From NCBI GenBank assembly GCA_018907035.1, contig JACCIC010000021.1, positions 4,358,501-4,422,500 on the forward strand: a stretch of 64,000 bases of DNA, in the 5' to 3' direction. Shown in pieces: positions 35,266-47,259 of this stretch. A model generated the notes under the pieces. The model was not told where the DNA came from and ran no database searches. It was given only the letters and a program-made list of their open reading frames with translations. The position numbers and the translations under genes were made by a program. How positions within the stretch are numbered: position 1 is the stretch's first letter; every line of letters starts with the position of its first letter. This stretch comes from Sycobia sp. Sy_11 (Eukaryota > Arthropoda > Insecta > Hymenoptera > Epichrysomallidae).

Positions 35266-37054
35266 GAAGCCAAGTACAGATACGTATTATATATACTTGA
35301 GTTTGCTCAAATGCGGCTACTTAATACACAGCTTTCTGCGCGAGTGAGATTTTCTATTTAGTTGTATAGGTACGCTTATCTAGTCGTTTTCAGCTTTAGA
35401 ACTAAAATAGATTCATTATGATTGAATTAGCCGTGATTGACAAATCTTAATTTCAATTTATCATCTGTCGACTTACTTCTAAAACAATTTGCTTCAATAT
35501 TTATCGGATATCGACATTTTGCGAGGTCACAATGATTATATATCATCTTATACAATATTCACATATGCTTGACATGAATATCGAAATGGTTTATGAAAGT
35601 ATTGATTTATAAAAAACTTGCATTTTTTATATTTTTATTTAATAATATAATTAAATCTTATATTTTTTATATTTCTTATATTTGTTATATTTTCCTGAAT
35701 ACGATTGCAGTATAACATAGCGTTCATTATTTAACTGATTTTACGAAATAATTTTTTAAGTACAGGTTCCATTTATTTCTTCTTCTTTCATTTAGAATTT
35801 TATAAAGTGTATGGTTTATAAAGTCATATATATATAACAAGCGATCATAATTTATATAATTTATTATAAATATAATTTATACAAGTAATCAGTAAGTTCC
35901 TTTTTTTCAATAAGAATTCCATCAAATAGTTCATATATGTAATGAAAATTGAAAAATAAATCAGAGAGTAATATAGACGTTTTGTAACTATCTTTTGATA
36001 ATTAATATGATATTGTTAGAGGTATGAAAAAGTTAAATAAGCTTTATATATAACGATTTTGATTAATAACGAATTGTTTAATATACATTGTAGATTCTAA
36101 TATTATTGGAGAAGAAGTATAATATCAATTTAATTATATATACAATCATGATAATATATATCTTTTAGTTCAAATTACAAATAAAAAAAATCAATTGTAA
36201 TACAATACATCATTTTTTCATTCGGAGAACAATCCATATAAATTTTCCATTTGCTTTTTTTTGATAAAGATGAAGGAAAGTTGGAATAAATTCTATGACT
36301 TTGATAAAATATAAAAATAATTATTTATTTACATAAGGCTGACTGAATACCAGATATTATAAAAAATATGAATGTTATAAATATATAAGTATTCTTACCA
36401 CAATCCTATAGTTGCCTTAAATTTACATTATTTCAATTAATTTTTCACGCGATTTCATGGATTGGACAAAATTGAATAATTTAAGACCTACTATGATTAA
36501 AATACCTATATTGCTATAAATTTCAAATGATGCCAGTTTTACGACTAAAATTTCGTTCATATGAAGATAATAATGGCAACCTTTTTCGCTATTATTATTC
36601 GATTCGTATGTAAAAAAAAAAGTTATTAACAATAAACGAAGCTAAAGTTCACAAGGGGATCCAGCAACGCGTCAGCGCAGAATATAGTGGAGATAAAATT
36701 TACAATATTTCAATAATTCAAAGAGATACTTTAATTATCGATCAATTTACAATGGACATTAAATCTGAAAGAGTGTATATTGTTTCAAGTCGAGTTAAAC
36801 TGTTTTGCGCTGAATCTCGTTGTTCGCTGCTACGTATACACCATTCGGAGCAATATAGCGGTAAACACTCTCGACCGCGTGAAATCGTCGATTAGTATAG
36901 CACCGATTCATAAAGTCAGCCACGTCCTATTATTCAGCAAATGTGCCGTGAAGCGCTTTACGTACGAAATTCGCACGCGCCATTTAGTCCATGCCAAAGC
37001 CTATATATATATGTATAATTATTTAGAAACTTCGAAATAGAGTCGGTCATGCGT

Positions 37055-37085
37055 TCTCTTCTCTCTCTCTCTCTCTCTCTCTCTC
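37055..37085. repeat. (CT)n microsatellite
   Basis: About 31 bp. Confidence 0.96.
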
Positions 37086-37378
37086 CCGTTGTACACAAGG
37101 AAGATCAAAAGCGATAGATCGCCGGGGAGATCGAATGGAGAAAAATAAAGAAGCGAATAAAACACTTTTCTGTCCAACAAATCCATAGCGGGGACGAAAT
37201 AAAAATGAAAAGAAGAAAAATAGCGGAAGAAGAGGGCCCGGGCATAAGACGACTCGATGGCGCGGTGACTATACACGTTTTCCAGTTTGTCGCATTATTA
37301 TTTGCTTTAGCTCGTGAAATCGGTTTGCCTGATGATGCGTGCGATGGGAGCTCGCCGGGCGCGGAGAGCGAGATACAG

Positions 37379-37381
<3 letters not shown>

Positions 37382-37411
<30 letters not shown>
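37382..37411. repeat. (GA)n microsatellite
   Basis: About 30 bp, opposite in sense to the CT tract 300 bp upstream. Confidence 0.96.
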
Positions 37412-37414
<3 letters not shown>

Positions 37415-37764
37415 CACTGGCGCTTAAACGGATCATAATGGGAGAGCGGTCGGAGGCGGTTATTAGCCCCGACGAGAAAAGCCGGCACGGTTTTCGCCAA
37501 AACGAGAAAGATTCCCTTCTCCTCCCCCCGCCACTCCCCACACCACAGAGCCAATCGCTTATATTTGTCGCTCGTTGCAGCGGCGACAGCGGCAGCGGCA
37601 GCAGCATCGGTGGGGCGCAGAGGTGGTACACAAACGCGGAGCATCGGCAGCAGAGAGCTCCCTTTGATGGCTTTATCGACCCTCAGGTGCGCGCGGTCTC
37701 TCGGTCCGGCCTCCATTTAGTTTTTCGTTTTGTTGCTTCGCGAGTCGCCTCCTTATGCTCTATT

Positions 37765-37782
37765 ATATATATATATATGCAT

Positions 37783-37843
<61 letters not shown>
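37765..37843. repeat. TA-CA compound microsatellite
   Basis: Short TA run, TACA junction, then about 56 bp of CA. Confidence 0.96.
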
Positions 37844-37847
<4 letters not shown>

Positions 37848-37939
37848 GCCTTGTCAATAGGGCGCGCGTACGAAGAAATTTAGAAATGGCGCACATGCAC
37901 ACGCGCGCACACACGCACACGTGCGCGCTCGCGCACATG

Positions 37940-37940
<1 letters not shown>

Positions 37941-37989
<49 letters not shown>
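37941..37989. repeat. (TA)n microsatellite
   Basis: About 49 bp, preceded by CA/CG alternation. Confidence 0.97.
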
Positions 37990-37991
<2 letters not shown>

Positions 37992-38475
37992 AAAAATAAG
38001 CGCATCAGTCTCCGTTATTACGTCACGACCTCCATTGAGCCGCGTAAATAATATGCGCGGAACAACTTTTCGTGCGTGTGGCGCTGCGCACGTACAGACA
38101 TATATACAGCCCTGCGCCGGGAGGGCCCACGCACGTACGATTCTCCTGCTCCGTTCGCGGGCTTGCCCAAAAATGGGAATTGTTACCGAAGTTCCTCGAT
38201 ACCGCTTTAGAAGTTAAGTCGTCGAAATCTCCCAATCCCCACCATCCTTCAGCCCTCCCTCCTCGGGGATTTGTATCGCGGCGAATGAGCTTGCGTCGCC
38301 TTTGCCTCACCCCCCCCCTACCCGCCTCGCCATTCCCCGCTCATGTAGGTTTTTCGTTTTAATCGAGTTACATAAGGCGCGATTTTCCAGCACCGAAATG
38401 TCCCATTGTGCCGTTTTGTACACGGCCGCGCCGCGTCCTTGAATTTTCAAGCTTGTGTGCAGGGGGATTGGTGGA

Positions 38476-38477
<2 letters not shown>

Positions 38478-38517
<40 letters not shown>
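38478..38517. repeat. (TA)n microsatellite
   Basis: About 40 bp. Confidence 0.97.
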
Positions 38518-38521
<4 letters not shown>

Positions 38522-38719
38522 GTGCGCGAGGATTATAGTCGTATGGGCGTTCGAGGGGGCCAACGCTAGGGTCAATACGAGGGGGATGATTAAGCGGATT
38601 CTCGATAAAAACTTTTCGATGGATTTACAGTGAATCGCATCCGTTTTGGGCACGGAACAAGGATAAACTGACGGAGAGTCTCACCCCCTCCCCCCTCTCT
38701 CTCTCTCGCTGAAAAATAG

Positions 38720-40400
38720 TCGGAGTGTGTTTATTTTTCCAGTTAAATGTCCCGAAAATGTACGATTCACGCACGATGATCGTGCTTTATAATATTAAAC
38801 GGGGGACGATTGGAATAAAAGTTTTCAAAATTACCTCCTACAGCCCATTATTTTCGATTGTGTACCATCGATCGACTCCGTCTCTGTTGAAATTAGATTT
38901 TGATAGCTGTGAAAAAGGGCGCCGTTTAACGAAAGCATTAAGAACATTTCTTAAGTGTTTGTTTTTTATCACGATTAAGAGTACGGAAAATGTCACAAGT
39001 TTATGTAAAGCTATATGATAAATCGATCATTCGCAAATGTAGCTCGAGAATCTCAAATGACTATATTGCTTTATGAGAATCATATGTTTGAATGTAATAT
39101 TCAACTGTCCTGCACATAATTTAAACACCACCATCTTATAGCCGTCTTACTTTATGAACTATAGCATTGTGCCATCTAAGATTAGACCACTGTTCTAAAT
39201 ATTGTTATAAATTATTTAAATGCTTAAAATTTTTCGTTCTTCTATTAAAACAAAAAAAAAAGTTTGCATACTTGTTGCAAGCTAAAAGTCGACGCGATAT
39301 ATCGCTTTCGTCAAACTTCTCAAAAGTGGATAGTATCTTTTTCTTATATTGTTCTTAGATAAATCGATTAGAAAACTTCGAATGTTTAAACACATGGATA
39401 TTTTATTGATAAGAAATATATTTTGTCGTCAAGTTTGCGAGATTAAGATTACGTATCTAAATTTACAGTAAGAGATAGAGATCTAAATATATAGAAGATC
39501 GCTGACAACAAATTCGCCCTCGAATTTAACTTCAATTTTTTTTTTCGGAAATTCTCGTCGGCCACATTGTGTTCGGCATATACTGAATTTCGAAAATTCA
39601 ATTATAAATCCTATTTTAATGTCAAATCATTTTAAACGTATTTCTTATTATTATTCAATAAACTCAACAAGAAACTCGTACGTAAAGTTGACATATTTTG
39701 CACACCGTTGCTTATAATTTAATCTCTGTTTTCATCACGCTTTTAGGAGAAAAAAAATTAAAAAGAAAATTTCTCAAGTTTTTACTTGAAATGCGGCATA
39801 TTTTTTTATACAGCCATTAAGGTGCAATTTGGAGCACAGGCCAGTCGAAAAGCTTCATCAAAACACGATGGACAAGATAGTTTTGCAAATTTATTTTTTA
39901 ATTTTTCCCTATTAAATATGAAGCTCGCCCATTAAGCGAGGATCGTCCATTTCCTCAACTTAATGAGTTAATTAAAAATTCTTTCAGCAGCTGTAATGAT
40001 AATTAGACTTTGAAATTTGTTTTCTTTTTTTTATTATTTGTTTTATAAAGACAAGAATAACTAATTAAAAAATGAAAAATTTCTTATAAAATACAAATAA
40101 TTTTCATATTAATCGAAAATTCACCAACCAGTGCACAATTCTCGGCATTCCATTAATAGATATGTATTAGGTTATGTATAAATCAATGGTTTAAAAACCG
40201 ATCAAAAACATTTTAAAGTAGAAATAAAATAATTATTTAGTGGATTTTAATCAACTGCAAGTACAAAGTCATAATTTTCAATTCATTATGCAGTTTTAAA
40301 TAATAAACGAATATAGTAAATTGTTCTATAATTATAAAATATGCTGAAATTCAGTTTCCGTATATGATTTGAATGATTATTAAAAGTATAGAGATTCAAC
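38720..40400. other. AT-rich desert with an acceptor-led open frame at its start
   Basis: A good acceptor (tgtttatttttccag, ending about 38741) leads an open frame of some 90 codons to 39018 (LNVPKMYDSRTMIVLYNIKR at the start). It has no domain and no donor is needed if terminal; chance is possible. Confidence 0.25.
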
Positions 40401-40610
40401 TAAGACCATAGTTTTTTTATGTTATTTAACGTCGCTCTATTTACATTTTCAAATATCGGTGTTAAGCAGCAAAGAGGGCCTAATGTGTTTGTACACAAAG
40501 CAAATATCAATTTAAACAGCTGTACTTGTGTCAGTCGGCCGAGACCGGGATTTGAACTCGGATCACCGAGTTACCAGTCCTTCGCTCTAACGATCGAGCC
40601 ATCGTAGACC
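40400..40610 (-). mobile_element. tRNA-derived SINE-like element
   Basis: Reading the minus strand from 40610, the element begins with a tRNA-like head. An A-box-like TGGCTCGATCG and a 4-bp D-stem (GCTC/GAGC) are followed by a B-box-like GAGTTCAAATCCC in a T-arm with one mismatch. The anticodon stem and the acceptor pairing are broken, so it is not a working tRNA. The body runs about 110 bases further and ends in a short A-run (plus-strand T7 near 40413). The tail GACGTTAAATAACAT recalls LINE 3' ends, which is an inference. Target-site duplications are not clear. Confidence 0.6.
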
Positions 40611-40989
40611 TCAAGATGATATTAATTTAATTTAACAATGAATAGATTTTCTAAAATGCCACTTAATAGAATAACGAATTAATACGTCAAAAGGAGTAAA
40701 TATCAAAAATATTTTGTTTCTTCAATGATGAATTTAAAAGCATTAAGTGGACATCTAAGTTTTGGTTGTTTGACAACAGCTGGTTCCAACAATTACAGGT
40801 GGTCGATTTGCATCTTTTCAAAACATCATTAATCAAGTCGACAAACACACGCACACACACACACACACACATATACAGTGAACAAGCCGCTTTAATCTAT
40901 TAATGATTTTGTTTAGGAGTTATATAACATGGTTGTATGAGAATGCATGATTTTATGCCAAATACTTGATTTTCTTCTCCCATTCGAAG

Positions 40990-41083
40990 AAAACGGCGGT
41001 TGAAACGCTACGAATGCGCTAAAAAAATTTTCGCTGACGCTGCTCTAAGCGAAACAACCGCAGCTCGAAAACAACTGCCGTGA
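40990..41083 (+). CDS. Candidate terminal exon, basic peptide
   Basis: A strong pyrimidine tract (gattttcttctcccattcgaag) precedes 94 bases that enter with one base and then read KRRLKRYECAKKIFADAALS and ETTAARKQLP before TGA. The acceptor is AAG, which is less common than CAG or TAG. The composition is balanced, unlike the AT-rich surroundings. No family is recognised. Confidence 0.14.
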
Positions 41084-41360
41084 TTGGATCTGTCGCTCGG
41101 TGGATTCGATGCCGCGGATCGTTCGTGGCTTAAAGAGGGATAAAAACCTCAAAAGATGCATTAGAATTCAAGTCCTGAGAGAATAAGGGCGTTAATGCTT
41201 AATAATTACAAGCTATAACCACTTTAGCGACTGCATACCTTGCGAATGATTCGATTGCAAGGAAGTTATCCGGGTTCCTTATTATAATTCGAAGCCAAGA
41301 GACGTCGAGCTTCTACTTCGCGTCTGCACGAAATGCTGTTCCAGCGGCCAAAAAAAAAAA

Positions 41361-41576
41361 ATGGGGAACGGTCTTCTTCGTCGCATCGTAACGAGTATCA
41401 TGGAAAATGGATTCGTTACGGCAAGCCAAAGAGAGGAAAATCAAATTATTTGTGACGAGCCGTGGAAAGAGAACCAAAGCATCGCCGGGGAACGACGTCT
41501 AAATGAAATTATGCATCGGAAATCTCGCAGCGCGCGAAAAAACGGCCACAACACGAGCCGAGGCGGGCAAAATTGA
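41361..41576 (+). CDS. Small ORF (71 codons)
   Basis: ATG in a good context (A-run before it, G at +4) opens a repeat-free frame that starts MGNGLLRRIVTSIMENGFVT and ends SRGGQN. It is polar and charged, with no hydrophobic segment after the start. The N-terminal MGNG is only partly like a myristoylation signal. It lies in a patch of balanced composition (about 40980-41720) within a desert. No homologue is recognised. Confidence 0.12.
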   Translation: MGNGLLRRIVTSIMENGFVTASQREENQIICDEPWKENQSIAGERRLNEIMHRKSRSARKNGHNTSRGGQN

Positions 41577-41579
41577 TTC

Positions 41580-42640
41580 TAATGCATGACAACGTCGATG
41601 TCACATTCTCAATAACGATTGACAGTTAATTGGAAACGCCGAATAGAGAAAGTCCTAACGCGCCCGCGATATTATCCAGATATTGAGCCGTTCGATTATT
41701 AATTGTTCCGTTTAACGCCAGATTATCCGAGTAATCGGCATTTCCGCTTAATTTCTGGACAGCCTCAAACGACGAACAGTTGTAAGTTCAAGGCATTCAA
41801 ACTTTCTCAGAAAGATGGTATTGTTGTATAGCTAAAAAGTTGTATAGCTACATAGCGATGAGCAATACCGTCAACGATTTATTGGTAAAGATTTTTTCCA
41901 CAACGAAATCGCATTTTCATCGATAAAATAGGAAAAAATTGCTTGAGTATCTATTATTTTTATTCCGCTTTTATCGGATTTTCACAACAGTAAAAGTCGA
42001 AGCAATTAGGAGCATCAGTGCAACAATATAATTATATTATAATTATTGTAGACTTATTTTTGAGGTAATTAAAATTAAAATAAAATCTGTTAACGAAGCA
42101 ATGTAAAATAATACAAAGACGAAAGGTAAACATTTACCAAATTTTTTTTAGACGTTTGCCATATACTAATTTCTTTTTATATTTGGGCGCTATATTATCT
42201 TTAAACGATTATAATATGAAATTCAAATATAATAATTTCGAATGATTAATTTTATATAATTTTATGTAATTAACCACCTCACAAGAATATCAATCAGTGC
42301 AGGTGGCAAAAAAATGTGTCTTAGTTATTTCATACATCTCGAATTTATCATGTGTGTATAGGTGAAACGCTTAATCCAGAAGGAACGACTTTCACTAAAT
42401 AAATATACTCGTAAATGTACCACAACCGTTAAACACAAAATGGGATTGCATCCCACTTTCAAATATTAGCTTTAAAATCTGGTAAAACCACGGTAAAACC
42501 ACACACACACACACACACATACATACGGAAACAAAGAAAAAGTAAACTGAACATAACTTAAATTAGAGCGAAGCAGCTTGCCTTAATTTACCGAATGCTA
42601 TGCGTTTACGTTTAGAAACAATGTTTCGCGCCTTGTTTAA
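41580..42640. other. AT-rich non-coding stretch
   Basis: Nothing recognised apart from a short CA run near 42502-42520. Confidence 0.5.
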
Positions 42641-43349
42641 GCATTTCGAATAAAATAGTGCGCGAGCCTATGACAATGGGAGGGCTAGAGGGGGGGGGGG
42701 CAGCGACAACAATCGGAAGCCGTCGGTAACAGATCATTCTATCATCTCTCTCTGTCTCTGTCCCTCCATCTCCTCCCCCCCTCTTTCAGTTCCACGTTGC
42801 CGCAGAAATTGGCCCGAAAGCGTGTTGACCTGCATTTCAAAGAAGCGCCCGTTCCCGCCCACCTACATGCGCATATATACATATAACGGAGCCGAACGCA
42901 GCGGCAGTAAATAGAGAGCGGTATGGTATAACAGCAACATCAGCCCCACTCCTCCCATCCCCCTAACCATCGCAAAGCTCGGTAGCGAACAAAGTCGTCG
43001 TCTCCGAGTTGCGCGTCCGGCAACAGCCTTCGCGCGCGTTTCGGGGGGGGGGGCGCGGCCATTGTACGACGGGGACGGCCGGCTATTTGCAAGCAGTCGG
43101 TTCACGCTCTCACCTACGCGCGCGCACGCACGCAGACAAAAGCGAGTCCGCAACACGCGTGCACACATATTAATATGTTTATATACATAGACGGCCATTC
43201 ACCAGGATACAGGTATATATATAGTGGGTTCGACCAAGGAAGGAAGCGAGAGTGAAAGAGCGCCGGTACAGTGAAGCTCGTTCTTGGGGCGACCCGCTGG
43301 AATGTTAGAGCCGAGACCACTCTTGTCCAACCTCAAATCGCTATATATA

Positions 43350-43353
43350 ATAC

Positions 43354-43407
<54 letters not shown>
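43350..43407. repeat. TACA-TA compound microsatellite
   Basis: Four TACA units leading into about 42 bp of TA. Confidence 0.96.
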
Positions 43408-43410
<3 letters not shown>

Positions 43411-43509
43411 GACGCGTGGCCGGAATGGAAGATTGAGTGAAAACTTTGCGAACTGACAAGGGAGCGCGAGCGGGAGGAGGAGTAAACGTCTCTGTTAGGC
43501 CTAGGGTGC

Positions 43510-43511
<2 letters not shown>

Positions 43512-43590
<79 letters not shown>
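43512..43590. repeat. TA-GA compound microsatellite
   Basis: About 49 bp of TA, GT, then about 28 bp of GA. Confidence 0.97.
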
Positions 43591-43593
<3 letters not shown>

Positions 43594-43789
43594 GTGGGGA
43601 AGGGGAAGAATCTTTGTCATACCATTGATGCCCTCCTCTTTTCAAGACTGTTTGTATGCAAGCGACATCAAAGCGATCCTGACAGATTCGCTTCGGCATA
43701 TATGTAAAATCCAGTATTTGTTCAATAATAAAATCCGTAAACTTCTTATTAGTGCCTGCAATATATAAATTTATCACAAGCTATAAGTA

Positions 43790-45180
43790 TTGAGCTGTAT
43801 ATATATATAAAAAAACTGACGATGCAATGAGTTATTCTAGTAGTTTAAAGATTTTTATTAATATTTTTTTATTACAAGTTATTGGCTAAACTTTCTAAAA
43901 AAAATTTTTTTTTTTAGAACATATGTTAAATTTTATTATAAAAATTTTGCGCCTTTCAAACTTTACAGGTAAAGAAAAAAATGTTTTCACTTTCTAATTA
44001 ATACTAAGAAAAGTGATATATGATGCGATTCGCTCAAAAGTCGAATTAAAGCGAGCATTGCATTAGTTTCAAATCAATCTTGGCTTTGCCAATGCTTGTC
44101 TTCAATCTTAACGTGTATTTTTGTATTATATAATAAAAATATCGTCATATAATTGGGAATTTTTTTCATATGGAGGTTCATTATAACTTTATAATCTTAA
44201 ATTCAAGAACATGATAATTTTAATATTATTTTAAGGTGGATGTGCGAGGGATGTCAATTTCAGAAAATAAACATCAGCCCACCACTTATTTCATTTGTAG
44301 TTTAGCCCATAAGAGTCGACAAATTAAATTAAAGCTGTCATTTCTACGATAAAGTGCTGTAAAGATACAATGATTTTTAGAAAAAGCATGTTATCATAGT
44401 ATCTAGAAATCTAGAATTCCATACTTTGAATAAAAATACTATACATATTCATGTCATATTATTATTACGCACTGTTATTTTAATAACATAGCCACTACGT
44501 AAGAGTCCATTCTTAAATATAAGTCATATGCAATTTAATGTAATTAATGAAATTTTTAAACATCGAAAAACGCAAACATGTAAACAAAAATTACATAGTA
44601 AAAATCCTTTTTACAATAATAAGACTTTAAAACTTCGATTTAATGAACAGAAACTTGAATTTTTCTCGTTGCCTCTATTGACTATTTCACTTAGCTTTAA
44701 AATTTGTAGTTAAATGCTAATCGACTCTTGTTCAACTTTATATTGGTTTACTTATGAAACTGTATAATTTTCTTAAATTTTATTTAAATCTAGCTCCATA
44801 TAAAAAAGTAAGAATCAATATAGTTATTTAATGTCAGCCCATCTAAACGCGTGTAGTATTTTTCATGTTTGAACATCGATAATTCCAAAAACAAAATCAT
44901 TAAAAAAGTGTGGATTATTCGAGTAAAATAATAAATCTAATAATTGAAAATGATCAATAGCAGAGAGTATGGACAAAACATTTAATTTTCTTTTATTTAC
45001 AATAAATTACTAAACTTTTACAGATATGTACAAATGACTGATATAACTATGAGAATTTTTTTTGGATTACTACGTTTCTGGATTAGTGTAGTTTAATGAA
45101 ATGTAGGTTAATTTCATCTTACTCCTATATAAGATGTAAGTATTCATACTATACCAATGCGCTCGATCCAGCGTAAGTTA
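43790..45180. other. AT-rich desert with a possible recursive splice site
   Basis: Contains CTTTACAG|GTAAAG at 43968/43969. No gene seen. Confidence 0.4.
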
Positions 45181-45206
45181 CACTCTTTTTCAGCCATACA
45201 GTCCTC

Positions 45207-45209
<3 letters not shown>

Positions 45210-45297
<88 letters not shown>

Positions 45298-45357
45298 TGT
45301 ATGTATGTATGTATGTATGTATATATGTATGTATGTACGTATGAATGTGTGTGTGAA
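45210..45357. repeat. TA-TATG compound microsatellite
   Basis: About 60 bp of TA followed by about 13 TATG units and a short TG run. Confidence 0.97.
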
Positions 45358-45604
45358 ATTTTTGAACGCGCGCAATACCCGTCACGTCTTTACTTTCTTT
45401 AAATACGAACGATAGCGTAGAAGTGAATTTATTTTTAAGATCATAAATTGGGGTTCGTCGCGTTACAAATTGCACTTCGTATATATCCACACACTCGCGC
45501 GCGCGCGCGCGCACCGTAATTATAGGACTTTAAGAATATTAAGTTTCCGAGGCCGGTATTTAGCCCGGGGAAACCATTGCAGATACACCCCCCTCCCCCT
45601 ATAT

Positions 45605-45623
45605 ACACACACACACACACACA
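45605..45623. repeat. (CA)n microsatellite
   Basis: About 19 bp. Confidence 0.93.
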
Positions 45624-45799
45624 TATTGCGGCGGAGGCCACCGCGAGCATCTCTCGGCGAAATTAGCGATTCCTCTTCCAGGTGCAGACGCACCTGCTGC
45701 ACATATGGGGAACGCATTAGTGACGTTATTTATGTAGCCTCCTTTATACGCATTGTCTTGCCTCCTGTGCTTCAGAGGTTTCGTGAAATAATAAAATGC

Positions 45800-46540
45800 C
45801 TCGGTTATTGTTAAACATGCCGCTGACTGTGTCGAATTAACAAAGTTAATATGTTGTAAAATTTCGGGGCAAAAAGTATATTGCGCAAGCGGCAAGCCAA
45901 GAAAGTTAGACGAAAAATGAAGATTTTCAATTCTAAGAGTCGTCGAGAAACGGTAAGAATATTTCGCAAATAAATCAATTATTCCGTATAAATACCGTGT
46001 ATTATGTTATATATTTTTCGAATAAAAAAACACCAATTAAATACGAAAACAACGATGCATATAATAGAATTAATTAACAATAAAATATTTGTAGGATGTA
46101 ATCGTTTCATTTTGTATCCAATTCCGAATGTTATTCTCCCATTTTATAGGACATTTTGAGAATTATTAAGTTAATAAACATTGTACACTCGAATCGAATG
46201 GAATAAATAATGGACTTAAAAGTTGCATGCATCAAATATATAACGTTGGTAACAATACTCCGATGCGTGTACAATATATGATAATTAAAATTTTATGTAA
46301 ATGTCAATCGCAAACAATAGTAATTTGCTCATTAATATAGTAATATAATAATACATTATTTAATACGTCAAATCAATTTATTTGATTACCGATCGAATGA
46401 ATCTCAATGTAAGCACGTGCGGTAACATGATCGAAATTTTTTATTTTTATACAAGTACGTAATAATTGAATTTTGCAATTAGACTTTCCGAAATTATACG
46501 CAATACTTAACGTTCCCGTATAAAGTCACGTTAAAATAGA
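45800..46540. other. AT-rich non-coding stretch
   Basis: A possible tiny first exon (ATGAAGATTTTC... ending AAACG|GTAAGA at about 45952) is the only signal. Confidence 0.35.
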
Positions 46541-46745
46541 ATCTTACCTGCGTGCTCAGGCTCGATTCTCCCGCGTCCTCCAACACTGGAACGCAAACAT
46601 TGAGTTGCATTTTGAATATAAACTTCGATTACCGTGCGAAAATACATCGAAAGCAGGAACTCCTGTATGAAAGGCTTCTGAAAAAACTTGTCGATGCACT
46701 GATCTTTAAAAGGAGGCTTACCGGTGAGACGCGCGACAAACCTGA

Positions 46746-46804
46746 ATGCTTTATGATGCCGAAAGAGCGAGAGAGATAGAATTAGATATACACAGGGATT
46801 GGGG

Positions 46805-46838
<34 letters not shown>

Positions 46839-47177
46839 GCAGTTGAAAAAGCCGGGAAAATCCGGCATTCGCGGCTCGAGCGTGCAAAAAACCGGCGGAT
46901 CATTCGTGCGCGCGTGCGTTCACCTGTGGCATTTTCGCGGCTTGCGCGCGAGCATCCCCGAGTCGCAAATCGATTGATACGGGAGCATTGGCCGCGGCCC
47001 GGTAGCTGGCGCCAGCGGTCGAGTGGCCGCGTCATAGATGGCAGCAGCGACTGCGTTGGTTTCGAGCTGCGCTGCCGTCAGTGCATAAGCGTGCGTGCAT
47101 CGGTCTGCCCTGTGTGCGGGGAGAACGCGCGCAATTTTATATATTATATATCTGGGAGCACTGGCGCGCTACACTGA
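46746..47177 (+). CDS. ORF with a CxxC-x7-CxxC pattern
   Basis: The first part of the frame reads through a GA tract (RERERERE) and is probably not coding. The last third is repeat-free and reads SSDCVGFELRCRQC, then ISVRASVCPVCGENARNF, before a stop at 47177. The spacing C-x2-C-x7-C-x2-C with an extra upstream Cys resembles a zinc-ribbon or RING-like knuckle. No named domain can be assigned. A second ATG at about 47037 opens a 16-codon frame (MAAATALVSSCAAVSA) in another phase. The island may be a promoter region instead. Confidence 0.17.
46805..46834. repeat. (GA)n microsatellite
   Basis: About 29 bp. Confidence 0.96.
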
Positions 47178-47259
47178 TAAGGGCGAGGCCTTACATTGCC
47201 AGCGATAGCTTGGTGGGTAATTCAGGAAGCGCGTGGCAAGTCAGATTATCGATTTTTCT

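Larger units (their letters stand above)
33860..37010. other. Longest uninterrupted AT-rich desert
   Basis: No long microsatellites. Degenerate TATATTT-type repeats lie near 35620-35700. Balanced patches occur at 34560-34740, 35090-35400 and 36660-37000; none shows a recognisable gene. Confidence 0.5.

Noticed and set aside
40520..40610. Functional tRNA gene on the minus strand
   Set aside because: The acceptor ends do not pair and the anticodon stem is broken; better explained as a tRNA-derived SINE head.
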